DNA from: an uncultured Verrucomicrobiota bacterium
Lineage (GTDB): Bacteria > Verrucomicrobiota > Verrucomicrobiae > Opitutales > Opitutaceae
Direction: 5' to 3'
NCBI GenBank assembly: GCA_946482165.1
Contig: CAMLQS010000172.1
Span: forward strand, 1 to 10,283
DNA length: 10,283 bases
The first letter of the stretch is position 1, and each line of letters opens with the position of its first letter. Of this stretch, positions 1 to 5,859 are shown piece after piece. Position numbers and translations under genes: made by a program. The notes beneath the pieces are model-generated. The model was given only the letters and a program-made list of their open reading frames with translations. It searched no databases and was not told where the DNA came from.

Positions 1-1
1 A

Positions 2-331
2 CACCGCGCCCCCACCGCCGACCCCGACGCCGACGGCCTCCCCAACCTCCTGGAATACGCCCTTGCCGGCGATCCCACGAGCGCCACCTCCGCTCCGTCT
101 CCGCAACTTCAGGTCTCAGGTCTCAGCCCTCAGCCCTCCTTCCTCAGCCTCACCTTCACCCGCCACCGCCCCGACCTCGACTACGTCGTCGAAGCCTCAG
201 GCGACCTCGCCACCTGGACGACCATCGCCACCAACCCCGTCCCCGTCGGCCAGCAAGCCACCGTCCTCGACCCCGTCTCCCTCGCCGACGCCCCCCGCCG
301 CTTCCTCCGCCTCCGCGTCAACGAACGCTGA
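2..331 (+). CDS. C-terminal end of a large exported protein (partial)
   Basis: The frame is open from the window edge and ends at TGA 329-331, giving 109 residues of the C-terminus; the start lies outside the window. It opens with a calcium-loop-like segment (DPDADGLPNLLEYALAGDP), followed by a short Ser/Pro/Gln linker. It then has a compact beta-type domain (roughly residues 45-109) with the pattern YVVEASGDLATW...FLRLRV. Segments of this kind close large secreted or cell-surface proteins in Verrucomicrobiota, often after LamG, Ig-like or PKD domains. The catalytic or binding part is not visible, so the protein's own function cannot be named. The linker is built from a DNA heptamer repeat (separate entry). 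A frame-shifted alternative reading of the same bases with an ATG at 63 is very rich in Pro and Ser and was rejected. The call rests on frame, composition and motif recognition. Confidence 0.8.
   Translation, partial: HRAPTADPDADGLPNLLEYALAGDPTSATSAPSPQLQVSGLSPQPSFLSLTFTRHRPDLDYVVEASGDLATWTTIATNPVPVGQQATVLDPVSLADAPRRFLRLRVNER
110..137 (+). repeat. Four-unit heptanucleotide tandem repeat inside a coding linker
   Basis: Two copies of CAGGTCT (110-116, 117-123) are followed directly by two copies of CAGCCCT (124-130, 131-137). The unit is seven bases, so successive copies are read in different codon phases, giving the Ser/Pro/Gln-rich linker between the calcium-loop-like segment and the terminal beta domain. 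A change of one unit would shift the frame of the last domain; a change of three units would keep it. The repeat itself is seen directly; any slippage is inference. Confidence 0.75.
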
Positions 332-395
332 TCGGCCGAAAAGCCTGCGTTTGAGTTGAATTCAGCCCCCTCCGCAGCCATTCACCTCCGCACAC

Positions 396-1727
396 ATGGC
401 GCGCCCGATTGGCATCGATCTTTTTTCCGGAGTTGGAGGTTTGAGCCTTGGCTTCGAACAGGCCGGTTTCGATGTCGTCGCCGCCGTGGAATACGACTCC
501 ATCCACGCCGCCGCCCACGCGTATAACTTCCCCCGCTGCGCTACCTTGGCCCGCTCCGTCGTCGGCCTCTCCGGCGCCGAAATCCGCCGCGCCGCCGGCA
601 TCGGAAACCGCCCCGTCGACGTCGTTTTCGGCGGCGCCCCCTGCCAGGGCTTTTCGCTCATCGGCCAACGCATCCTCGACGATCCGCGCAACTCTTTGGT
701 GCGTGAATTCGTGCGCATCGTCCGTGAGCTGAACGCGAACCACTTCGTCTTCGAAAACGTCAAAGGGCTCACGCTTGGCCCGCAGCGCCGCTTCCTCGAA
801 GAGCTAATCTCCTCCTTCAACGAAATCGGTTACGATGTCCGCACCCCTTGGCGCGTGCTCAACGCCTCCTCCTACGGGGTGCCGCAGGACCGGGAACGCT
901 TGATCCTGCTCGGCGCGCGCAAGGGCTTGCCATTGCCTGACTACCCCGAGGCGACCACTCGACAGGCGGGCGACCGTAAAGGGGCCGCCCATTTGCCGCC
1001 GGGCCCGACCTGCCGCGATGCGCTCGACGATCTTCCGGATGCGGAATCCTTCGCCGAACTCTATGACGATGATGCCACATCCGTGACCCAATGGGGAACG
1101 CCTTCCGCCTACGCGGCCGAGATGAGATGCGCCGGAACGCGCGCCTGGCACCACGGCTATCGTCGCCGCTGGGACCGCGGCCTGCTGACCGCGAGCGCAC
1201 GCACCGACCACTCGGACATCTCCCGCCGCCGCTTTTCCGAAACCCAACCCGGCAAGGTCGAGCCCATCTCCCGCTTCTTCAAACTCCCCCCTGAAGGCGT
1301 GGCCAACACCTTGCGCGCGGGCTCGGATTCCGCGCGCGGCGCGTTCACCAGCCCGCGCCCCATCCACTACCGTCACCCTCGTTGTATCACGGTCCGTGAG
1401 ATGGCGCGCCTCCATGGCTTCCCCGACTGGTTCCGCTTTCACGTCACCAAATGGCACGGGGCCCGCCAGATCGGCAACGCCGTGCCTCCTCCCCTGGCTC
1501 GCGCGGTCGCGACGTCCGTCTTGGCCGCGGCAGGCCTTACCCCGGAAACCGCCAAAGACATCTTGGCCTTGGGCAACCTTCCGTTGTTGCGCATGGATAT
1601 GTCGGAAGCCTCCCGCTACTGGGGCATTCCCATTCCCATCGGAAACCGGGATCGGAAGAGCGGCCTGAAAAAGAGATCCCAGTTGGAGATAGAAGTCACA
1701 CGCCTCCTCGCCCCTTCCTATGCCTAA
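396..1727 (+). CDS. DNA (cytosine-5-)-methyltransferase of a type II R-M system
   Basis: This enzyme transfers a methyl group from S-adenosylmethionine to C5 of cytosine at a specific DNA site. It has 443 residues with the canonical m5C motifs in order: motif I DLFSGVGGLSLGF (8-20, SAM binding), motif IV GGAPCQGFS (79-87, catalytic Cys83), motif VI ENVK (120-123), motif VIII QDRER (164-168), motif IX REMARLHGFPDWF (from about 334) and motif X QIGNAVPPP (358-366). The target-recognition region lies between VIII and IX, at about 180-325, and its specificity cannot be read from sequence. About 75 residues follow motif X, ending in a basic stretch (NRDRKSGLKKR); this makes the protein somewhat long for the family. 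No clear Shine-Dalgarno sequence precedes the ATG, but motif I begins only seven residues in, which fixes the start well. The stop overlaps the start of the next gene by 8 bases, indicating co-translation with the probable endonuclease. Recognition of the family is secure. Confidence 0.95.
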   Translation: MARPIGIDLFSGVGGLSLGFEQAGFDVVAAVEYDSIHAAAHAYNFPRCATLARSVVGLSGAEIRRAAGIGNRPVDVVFGGAPCQGFSLIGQRILDDPRNSLVREFVRIVRELNANHFVFENVKGLTLGPQRRFLEELISSFNEIGYDVRTPWRVLNASSYGVPQDRERLILLGARKGLPLPDYPEATTRQAGDRKGAAHLPPGPTCRDALDDLPDAESFAELYDDDATSVTQWGTPSAYAAEMRCAGTRAWHHGYRRRWDRGLLTASARTDHSDISRRRFSETQPGKVEPISRFFKLPPEGVANTLRAGSDSARGAFTSPRPIHYRHPRCITVREMARLHGFPDWFRFHVTKWHGARQIGNAVPPPLARAVATSVLAAAGLTPETAKDILALGNLPLLRMDMSEASRYWGIPIPIGNRDRKSGLKKRSQLEIEVTRLLAPSYA

Positions 1728-2529
1728 AACTCCGCCGGCAAAAACGAATCGGTATCAGGCGATCATCGAGCGGGTTTTCTTTCGGCACTACAAACCGGGC
1801 GCCAATCAAATTGTCTTCGAGCGCGACGAACTCGTCCAAGTCGCCAGGGAGCTGAAGATCGAGCTGCCAAAGAATCTTGGGGATGTCGTCTACTCGGTGC
1901 GCTATCGCACTCCGATGCCACCCAAGGTGGCCAAGACACAATCCCCCGGCCACGAGTGGATCATCGACGGCGTCGGTCGCTCTCAATACGCCTTTCGCCT
2001 CTCACGTATCAGCCGGGTTGAACCAAACCCCGATCTCGTGACGATCAAGATTCCCGACGCCACGCCGGAAATCATCGCAGCCTACGCCCTGTCGGACGAG
2101 CAAGCGCTGCTCGCCAAGGTTCGCTACAACCGGCTCATCGACATCTTCCTCGGCGTCACCGCCTACTCGCTTCAGAGCCATCTCCGCACCACCGTCGAAT
2201 CCATCGGACAAATCGAGATCGACGAAGTCTATGTCGGGGTGGACCGCGCAGGCCGTCAGTTCGTGATCCCGGTGCAGGCCAAGGGTGGATCAGACCGCCT
2301 GTCCGCCGTGCAGGCGCGCCAAGATATCATCTGCTGCGCGGCGAAATTCCCGAACCTGATTTGCCGCGCCATTTCCGCGCAATTCATGGCCGGCGATGTC
2401 ATCGCGCTGTTCGAACTCGCGCTTGAGCAAGGCGCGATAAAAGTCGCCGCCGAGACGCACTATCGGCTGGTTCCCGCTTCAGACATTTCCCGCGACGACC
2501 TGCTCTCCTACGCCGCAAGGTCGGCCTGA
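1720..2529 (+). CDS. Probable type II restriction endonuclease (PD-(D/E)XK-like)
   Basis: This 269-residue soluble protein starts inside the methyltransferase gene (ATGCCTAA overlap), the usual arrangement of a type II methylase with its nuclease. The likely catalytic core is IEIDEVYVGVDRAG (165-178), followed by a strand FVIPVQAKGGSD (181-192). An acidic residue (Asp168, Glu169 or Asp175) then a Q-A-K triplet (Gln186, Lys188) would be a variant of the PD-(D/E)XK active site with Gln in the middle position. The downstream segments LICRAISAQFMAGDVIALFE and VAAETHYRLVP look like conserved structural elements of one family. The N-terminal half (for example LPKNLGDVVYSVRYRT at about 49-64) may carry DNA recognition. 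I recognise this as a family found beside m5C methyltransferases and annotated as an endonuclease, but I cannot name a characterised member or a cleavage site. No ribosome-binding site is visible, consistent with translational coupling. Base composition looks less GC-biased at third positions than neighbouring genes, compatible with horizontal transfer; this was judged by eye. Confidence 0.72.
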   Translation: MPKTPPAKTNRYQAIIERVFFRHYKPGANQIVFERDELVQVARELKIELPKNLGDVVYSVRYRTPMPPKVAKTQSPGHEWIIDGVGRSQYAFRLSRISRVEPNPDLVTIKIPDATPEIIAAYALSDEQALLAKVRYNRLIDIFLGVTAYSLQSHLRTTVESIGQIEIDEVYVGVDRAGRQFVIPVQAKGGSDRLSAVQARQDIICCAAKFPNLICRAISAQFMAGDVIALFELALEQGAIKVAAETHYRLVPASDISRDDLLSYAARSA

Positions 2530-2545
2530 CTCCGCGGCCAGAGCG

Positions 2546-3241
2546 TCAAGCGCCCGCGCCCTTCGCCGCCTGCACAAAAGCCCGCACCCGCGCGGCGTCC
2601 TTGAAACCGTCCGCGCCCTTCGTGCCCGAGTTTGCGTCCACCCCCGCCGGTCGAATCTGACTCACCGCCTCCGCCACGTTGTCCGCACTCAACCCGCCCG
2701 CGACGATCACCGGCGTGCCCGCGAAACGTCTCACGATTTCGGCGCTCAACGCCCAGTCGTGCGTCTTGCCCGTGCCGCCTACCTGGCCCGTCGCCACGTT
2801 CGCCGAATCCAACAAAAACGCGTCCGCCACGCCGCGATACGCGTCGCCGTAGCCTAGACTCTCCGGACCGAACACGTGCCACGATTTGCGCAGCCGATAC
2901 TCGCCGGCCACCGCGCCGGTTCCGCTCGTATTCGCATCCTGCTTCTTCAACCACGCCAACCCCTCCGGCGGCATCTCGCTGTGAACTTGAATCGTCTTGG
3001 CGCCCACTCGCCGCGCCAGCGCATGCACCTCCGCCGGATCGGTCAAATGCGTCACCAAGACAGGCGTCACGCCGCCCATGCTCGCGCACACGGAAACGAT
3101 CTCCGCCGCCGTTTCTTCCGAAATGAAATCGGGGCTCGCATGCCGCCGCCCCACGAGCAGCCCGATCTCGTCCGCCCCCGCCTTGATCGCGACCAACGCA
3201 TCCACCACCCGTCGCACGCCGCAAATTTTCACGGTAACCAT
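2546..3241 (-). CDS. trpF: Phosphoribosylanthranilate isomerase (TrpF)-like protein
   Basis: TrpF converts N-(5-phosphoribosyl)anthranilate to CdRP in tryptophan synthesis, in the cytoplasm, on a (beta/alpha)8 barrel. The 231-residue product starts MVTVKICG, placing the family's catalytic base at Cys7. FLLDS supplies the expected acid, Asp145. GGTGKTHDW (155-163) and VIVAGGLSADNV (178-189) are the family's phosphate-binding signatures. It is longer than the usual 200-210 residues, mainly through an extra segment around 100-135. It also departs from the classical pattern: GLLVGRRHASPDFI after strand 2, and GVDANSGTKGADGFKD where most TrpF have a DVSSGVE-type loop. A different substrate is therefore possible. 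The start was chosen so that the first beta strand begins at residue 3; in-frame ATGs at 3325 and 3415 would add 28 or 58 residues of unconvincing sequence. No other trp gene is in view. The gene lies 16 bases from the convergent endonuclease gene and 183 bases downstream of the peroxidase gene. Confidence 0.8.
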   Translation of the reverse strand: MVTVKICGVRRVVDALVAIKAGADEIGLLVGRRHASPDFISEETAAEIVSVCASMGGVTPVLVTHLTDPAEVHALARRVGAKTIQVHSEMPPEGLAWLKKQDANTSGTGAVAGEYRLRKSWHVFGPESLGYGDAYRGVADAFLLDSANVATGQVGGTGKTHDWALSAEIVRRFAGTPVIVAGGLSADNVAEAVSQIRPAGVDANSGTKGADGFKDAARVRAFVQAAKGAGA

Positions 3242-3424
3242 GCCGCCGATCTCAACGAACGGCACGCGTCGCGCAACCCCTCTCACTTTCCCGTCTTTCA
3301 CTCGAAGCCTCCCGAGCGGGTCCATCCGCCCATGGATCGATAACCACGCCGCATGCGCACCAAGCCGCGTGCGCAGGGACGCGCACGCCCACCTTTCGAC
3401 CAATGGATCAGGCAACGAACGGCC

Positions 3425-4813
3425 TCACTCCAACACGAGGGTGTCGGAGTTCCGGAAAGGATCCGCGAAGCGCGGATCCTCCGTCACCGTGCGATCCGTC
3501 AGCGTCTTCAAAAAAGCCACCAGCGCCGCTTTCTGCGCCGTCGTCAGGTTGAGTCTCCGCGGCTGGCCCGCGCCCGGCCCGCCCGGCGGATTGCGCAGCG
3601 GGGCGGACAGATTTGGATGCGGCTGCACGCCCGAGTTGTAGAACTCCACCACCTCCTCGAGCGTCGCGAAACGCCCGTCGTGCATGTAGGGCGCCGTCAG
3701 CTCGATGTTGCGCAACGACGGGACCTTGAACTTCCCGTCATCCGCGGGGTTGCCCGTGATCGCCCCCACGCCGCGATCCACCGAGGGATTCTCGATGCCG
3801 TTGTTGTGCACCGCATTTCCCGGCACGAAGTTGTCCGTCCCGTGGCACGCGACGCAGGTGGCGTTGCCTACCTGCCCGAGAAAAACCTGCCGCCCGAGCT
3901 GCTCCTCCGCGGTGAAGTTGGTGAAATTCACCGGCACTCCCGTGTCATATTTCGAATTGCTCGAGACGATCGATCTCACGAATTGCGCCAAGGCCCGCGA
4001 TATCCGGTCGCTCGTCACCGTCGAGTCGCCGAAAGCCGCGGTGAACAGCTCCGCGTAATAGTCCTCCGCGGACAACTTCGTCACCAGCGCCGGCAGCGTC
4101 ATGCCCATCTCGACCTCGTTCTGGATCGGCTGGAGCACCTGCTCCTCCAGCGTCGCCGCGCGCTCGTCCCAAAAAAAGCTCCCCCGAAGGTAGTAGCGCG
4201 CGCTCGTCAGCCCCATCGAATTGCGCCCCGTCAGCCCGCCCGCGAAGCCCGTGCTCAACGGCGCCGGATCGGAGAATCCGTGCTCCGGCTGGTGACACGA
4301 TACGCAGGCCACGGTGTTGTTCGCCGAGAGCCGCTTGTCGTAGAACAAAACGCGCCCGAGCGTGGCGCCGGCGTCCGTCACGGGATTCGTCGCAGGGGTG
4401 TTGTCCTGGCCTTGGATGACCGCCACGCGCAGGTGCGCGGGAAGATTCAACACGCGGTAATTGTCCGGCGTCGCCGGCAGCGTCGTGGCGTCCGCGCGCC
4501 CGTTGGGCAACTCAGCGTCGTCGGCGGACACGAACCGGAAAAAATCCGTGCTCGCCGCGTTCGCCGCACGATCGACCTGAAAGGTGTGCGCGCTGTTGCG
4601 GACCTTGAAGGTCGCGCGGTCCTGCCAGTTCGTCAGGTCCGTCGAGGTCTGAAGCCGCCACGCGCCGTTGTCGGTGTCGGCCAGACGCACGTCCACCTGG
4701 GCGAGCGCGGCGCCGTGACCGATCATGACGGAGGGTTCGGCGGCAAGCGGGGTGTTCAGCAAAACGGCGGAAACAAACACCGCGATGGTGCGAAGCGGGA
4801 TGCGGAGGGGCAT
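3425..4813 (-). CDS. Exported diheme cytochrome c peroxidase / MauG-family protein with N-terminal beta domain
   Basis: The 462-residue precursor has a Sec signal peptide (about 1-25, ending TPLAA), so it should act in the periplasm. Residues about 40-97 form a small beta domain (WRLQTSTDLTNW...FFRFV) that is not part of classical peroxidases. The catalytic part follows: LGRVLFYDKRLSANNTVACVSCH with the first heme site CVSCH at 170-174, then FWDERAATLEEQVLQPI (214-230), the second heme site CVACH at 320-324, and APYMHDGRFATLEEVVEFYNSG (about 374-395). Met377 in that last segment is the likely distal ligand of the low-spin heme, as in bacterial CcpA-type enzymes. Family members reduce hydrogen peroxide with electrons from small c-type cytochromes or blue copper proteins; some act as MauG-like protein oxidases, and sequence alone does not decide between these. 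The ATG is preceded by GGAGG only one base away, an unusually tight spacing. No in-frame start exists between it and the upstream TGA, and the signal peptide supports it. Confidence 0.93.
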   Translation of the reverse strand: MPLRIPLRTIAVFVSAVLLNTPLAAEPSVMIGHGAALAQVDVRLADTDNGAWRLQTSTDLTNWQDRATFKVRNSAHTFQVDRAANAASTDFFRFVSADDAELPNGRADATTLPATPDNYRVLNLPAHLRVAVIQGQDNTPATNPVTDAGATLGRVLFYDKRLSANNTVACVSCHQPEHGFSDPAPLSTGFAGGLTGRNSMGLTSARYYLRGSFFWDERAATLEEQVLQPIQNEVEMGMTLPALVTKLSAEDYYAELFTAAFGDSTVTSDRISRALAQFVRSIVSSNSKYDTGVPVNFTNFTAEEQLGRQVFLGQVGNATCVACHGTDNFVPGNAVHNNGIENPSVDRGVGAITGNPADDGKFKVPSLRNIELTAPYMHDGRFATLEEVVEFYNSGVQPHPNLSAPLRNPPGGPGAGQPRRLNLTTAQKAALVAFLKTLTDRTVTEDPRFADPFRNSDTLVLE

Positions 4814-4836
4814 GCCTCCATCAAAGCAGAGTCACG

Positions 4837-4854
4837 TTAAGGGATTATTAAGGG
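4837..4854 (-). promoter_or_regulatory. 7-4-7 direct repeat, operator-like, upstream of the peroxidase gene
   Basis: On the minus strand CCCTTAA-taat-CCCTTAA lies 23-41 bases before the peroxidase ATG. Two identical 7-base half-sites with a 4-base spacer (11-base period) put both on the same DNA face. This is the geometry of PhoB/OmpR-family response-regulator sites. It is also the only clearly AT-rich patch in this area. The central TTAATAAT could serve as a -10 element. A further weak pair upstream, TTGGAA (4886-4891) and GATAAA (4862-4867) with 18 bases between, is another promoter candidate. The repeat is seen directly; the regulatory role and the protein that binds are inferred. Confidence 0.4.
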
Positions 4855-4862
4855 GCGCGCTT

Positions 4863-5747
4863 TTATCGCGTCGCTGTCCGACTTTTTCCAAGCGCCGCAA
4901 ACACGCACCCGACTGTCGCCCCGACCAGGAATCCGGCCAAATGCGCCGGCACGTCGACGGGCGCCTCTCCGCCGCCATAGAGCATCAACGCCGTCACGCC
5001 CGCGCCGAGCGTGGTCAGCGTCGTCCGCCACGGCCGCAACCTTCCAGGTCCTCCCGCCAGCGCCAGCCGCAGCGCGCGCCCCGTCAGCAGCCCCAGCGCG
5101 GCGAACAGCGCCGTCGACGCGCCGAGCGAATGATATTCCCCGGGGAAATACGCCGCGCCCACCGCGAAGTTCGCCAACACCGCGGCCGCGACGAGCAAGG
5201 CCGCGCCCCGCACCCGGCCCCAGGTCGACAGAACCACCGCGAAGAGAAACACGCCGCCGGCCAGGTTCGAGATCAGGTGCTCCGCGTTCGCGTGCAAAAA
5301 GAGCGCCGTGAAGGGACGCCCCCACTCGCCATCCGAGAAAACCGCGCGCGCGTCCATCGCCGCCACTTCCGTGAGTTCCGGCCAGCGTTGCTGGACCGCG
5401 AAGCAGGCGATCGCCACCCAGGCCCAGAGAAGCGCGAGAAACAGCGACTCGCGCCACCGCCGCGGAAGCACCTCGCGGTGCGGCGCCGGCGGCCAGCCCG
5501 CGTTCTCACGATCAAAGAGCTCCACCTGCTCGCGCACCGCCTCCTTTGCCTCCGGGGGCACGAGCAGTCGGAAATCACCGCGCCCGTCCGCGTTCTCGCG
5601 CAGCACGTAGGGGAAGCCCATCGCCAGCACCACCAGCCCGTGCTCGAAGCCCGCGGCGGCGTTGTCGTAGGCGCCCGCCTCCGCCCAGCCCTCTCCCGGC
5701 GCGAGTTCGCCCTCCGCGGCGGGGGCAATGGGATCGACGCTTGTCAT
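4863..5747 (-). CDS. Rhomboid-family intramembrane serine protease
   Basis: Rhomboids cut transmembrane substrates within the bilayer using a Ser-His dyad. The 294-residue protein has a soluble N-terminal domain (about 1-95) and a six-helix hydrophobic part (about 100-288). The motif FLHANAEHLISN (150-161) matches the GlpG HxxxxHxxxN helix, with His152, His157 and Asn161. GAS211 in HSLGASTALF provides the catalytic serine, and His269 in VPAHLAGFLVG the catalytic histidine, so the enzyme should be active. WGRPFTALFLH (142-152) resembles the L1-loop/TM2 entry of GlpG. The N-terminal domain (FEHGLVVLAMGFPYVLREN...FRLLVPPE) looks like a small alpha/beta domain of the kind seen at the front of other bacterial rhomboids; its role is unknown. 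The gene follows two SPFH genes on the same strand after a 112-base gap holding a strong palindrome, and precedes the peroxidase gene by 49 bases. No clear Shine-Dalgarno is visible at the chosen ATG. Substrates are unknown. Confidence 0.9.
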   Translation of the reverse strand: MTSVDPIAPAAEGELAPGEGWAEAGAYDNAAAGFEHGLVVLAMGFPYVLRENADGRGDFRLLVPPEAKEAVREQVELFDRENAGWPPAPHREVLPRRWRESLFLALLWAWVAIACFAVQQRWPELTEVAAMDARAVFSDGEWGRPFTALFLHANAEHLISNLAGGVFLFAVVLSTWGRVRGAALLVAAAVLANFAVGAAYFPGEYHSLGASTALFAALGLLTGRALRLALAGGPGRLRPWRTTLTTLGAGVTALMLYGGGEAPVDVPAHLAGFLVGATVGCVFAALGKSRTATR

Positions 5748-5812
5748 CGGGCGGCATCATGACGCTTTTCCGCCGCCGCGCCACCGCCGAAACGCGAAAG
5801 CCCGGCCATCAT

Positions 5813-5839
5813 GTGGCGCGGGCGTCTCGCCCGCGCCAC
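5813..5839. repeat. Perfect 12-bp GC-rich palindrome (REP-like element or terminator hairpin)
   Basis: GTGGCGCGGGCG (5813-5824) and CGCCCGCGCCAC (5828-5839) are exact reverse complements around a TCT loop. The element sits in the 112-base gap between the second SPFH gene and the rhomboid gene, 20 bases past the SPFH stop. No T-run follows on either strand, so a classical intrinsic terminator is not indicated. The form resembles short dispersed intergenic palindromes (REP-like). A smaller hairpin, GGGCG-GCG-CGCCC, lies just beside it, on the side of the SPFH stop. Confidence 0.65.
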
Positions 5840-5859
5840 CCCAGGGCGGCGCGCCCGGC

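Noticed and set aside
63..359. 98-codon Pro/Ser-rich open frame at the left edge
   Set aside because: It is out of frame with the well-formed C-terminal domain read in the frame ending at 331, and its composition is that of a shifted GC-rich reading.
357..364. TGAATTCA palindrome before the methyltransferase as a controller-type operator
   Set aside because: It is a single 8-base palindrome with no partner site, and no controller gene is present.
3458..3480. Perfect 10-bp palindrome AGGATCCGCG-AAG-CGCGGATCCT as a terminator or operator
   Set aside because: It lies inside the peroxidase coding sequence, where it encodes DPRFADPF. The repeated Asp-Pro/Arg codons explain the symmetry, and similar C-terminal motifs are common in the family.
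3353..4840. Long plus-strand open frame (495 codons) opposite the peroxidase
   Set aside because: It is an Arg-rich antisense shadow. The minus strand has a signal peptide and two CXXCH heme sites.
4725..5762. Plus-strand open frame opposite the rhomboid gene
   Set aside because: It is Arg/Gln/His-rich low-complexity sequence without motifs; the minus strand carries the rhomboid catalytic residues.
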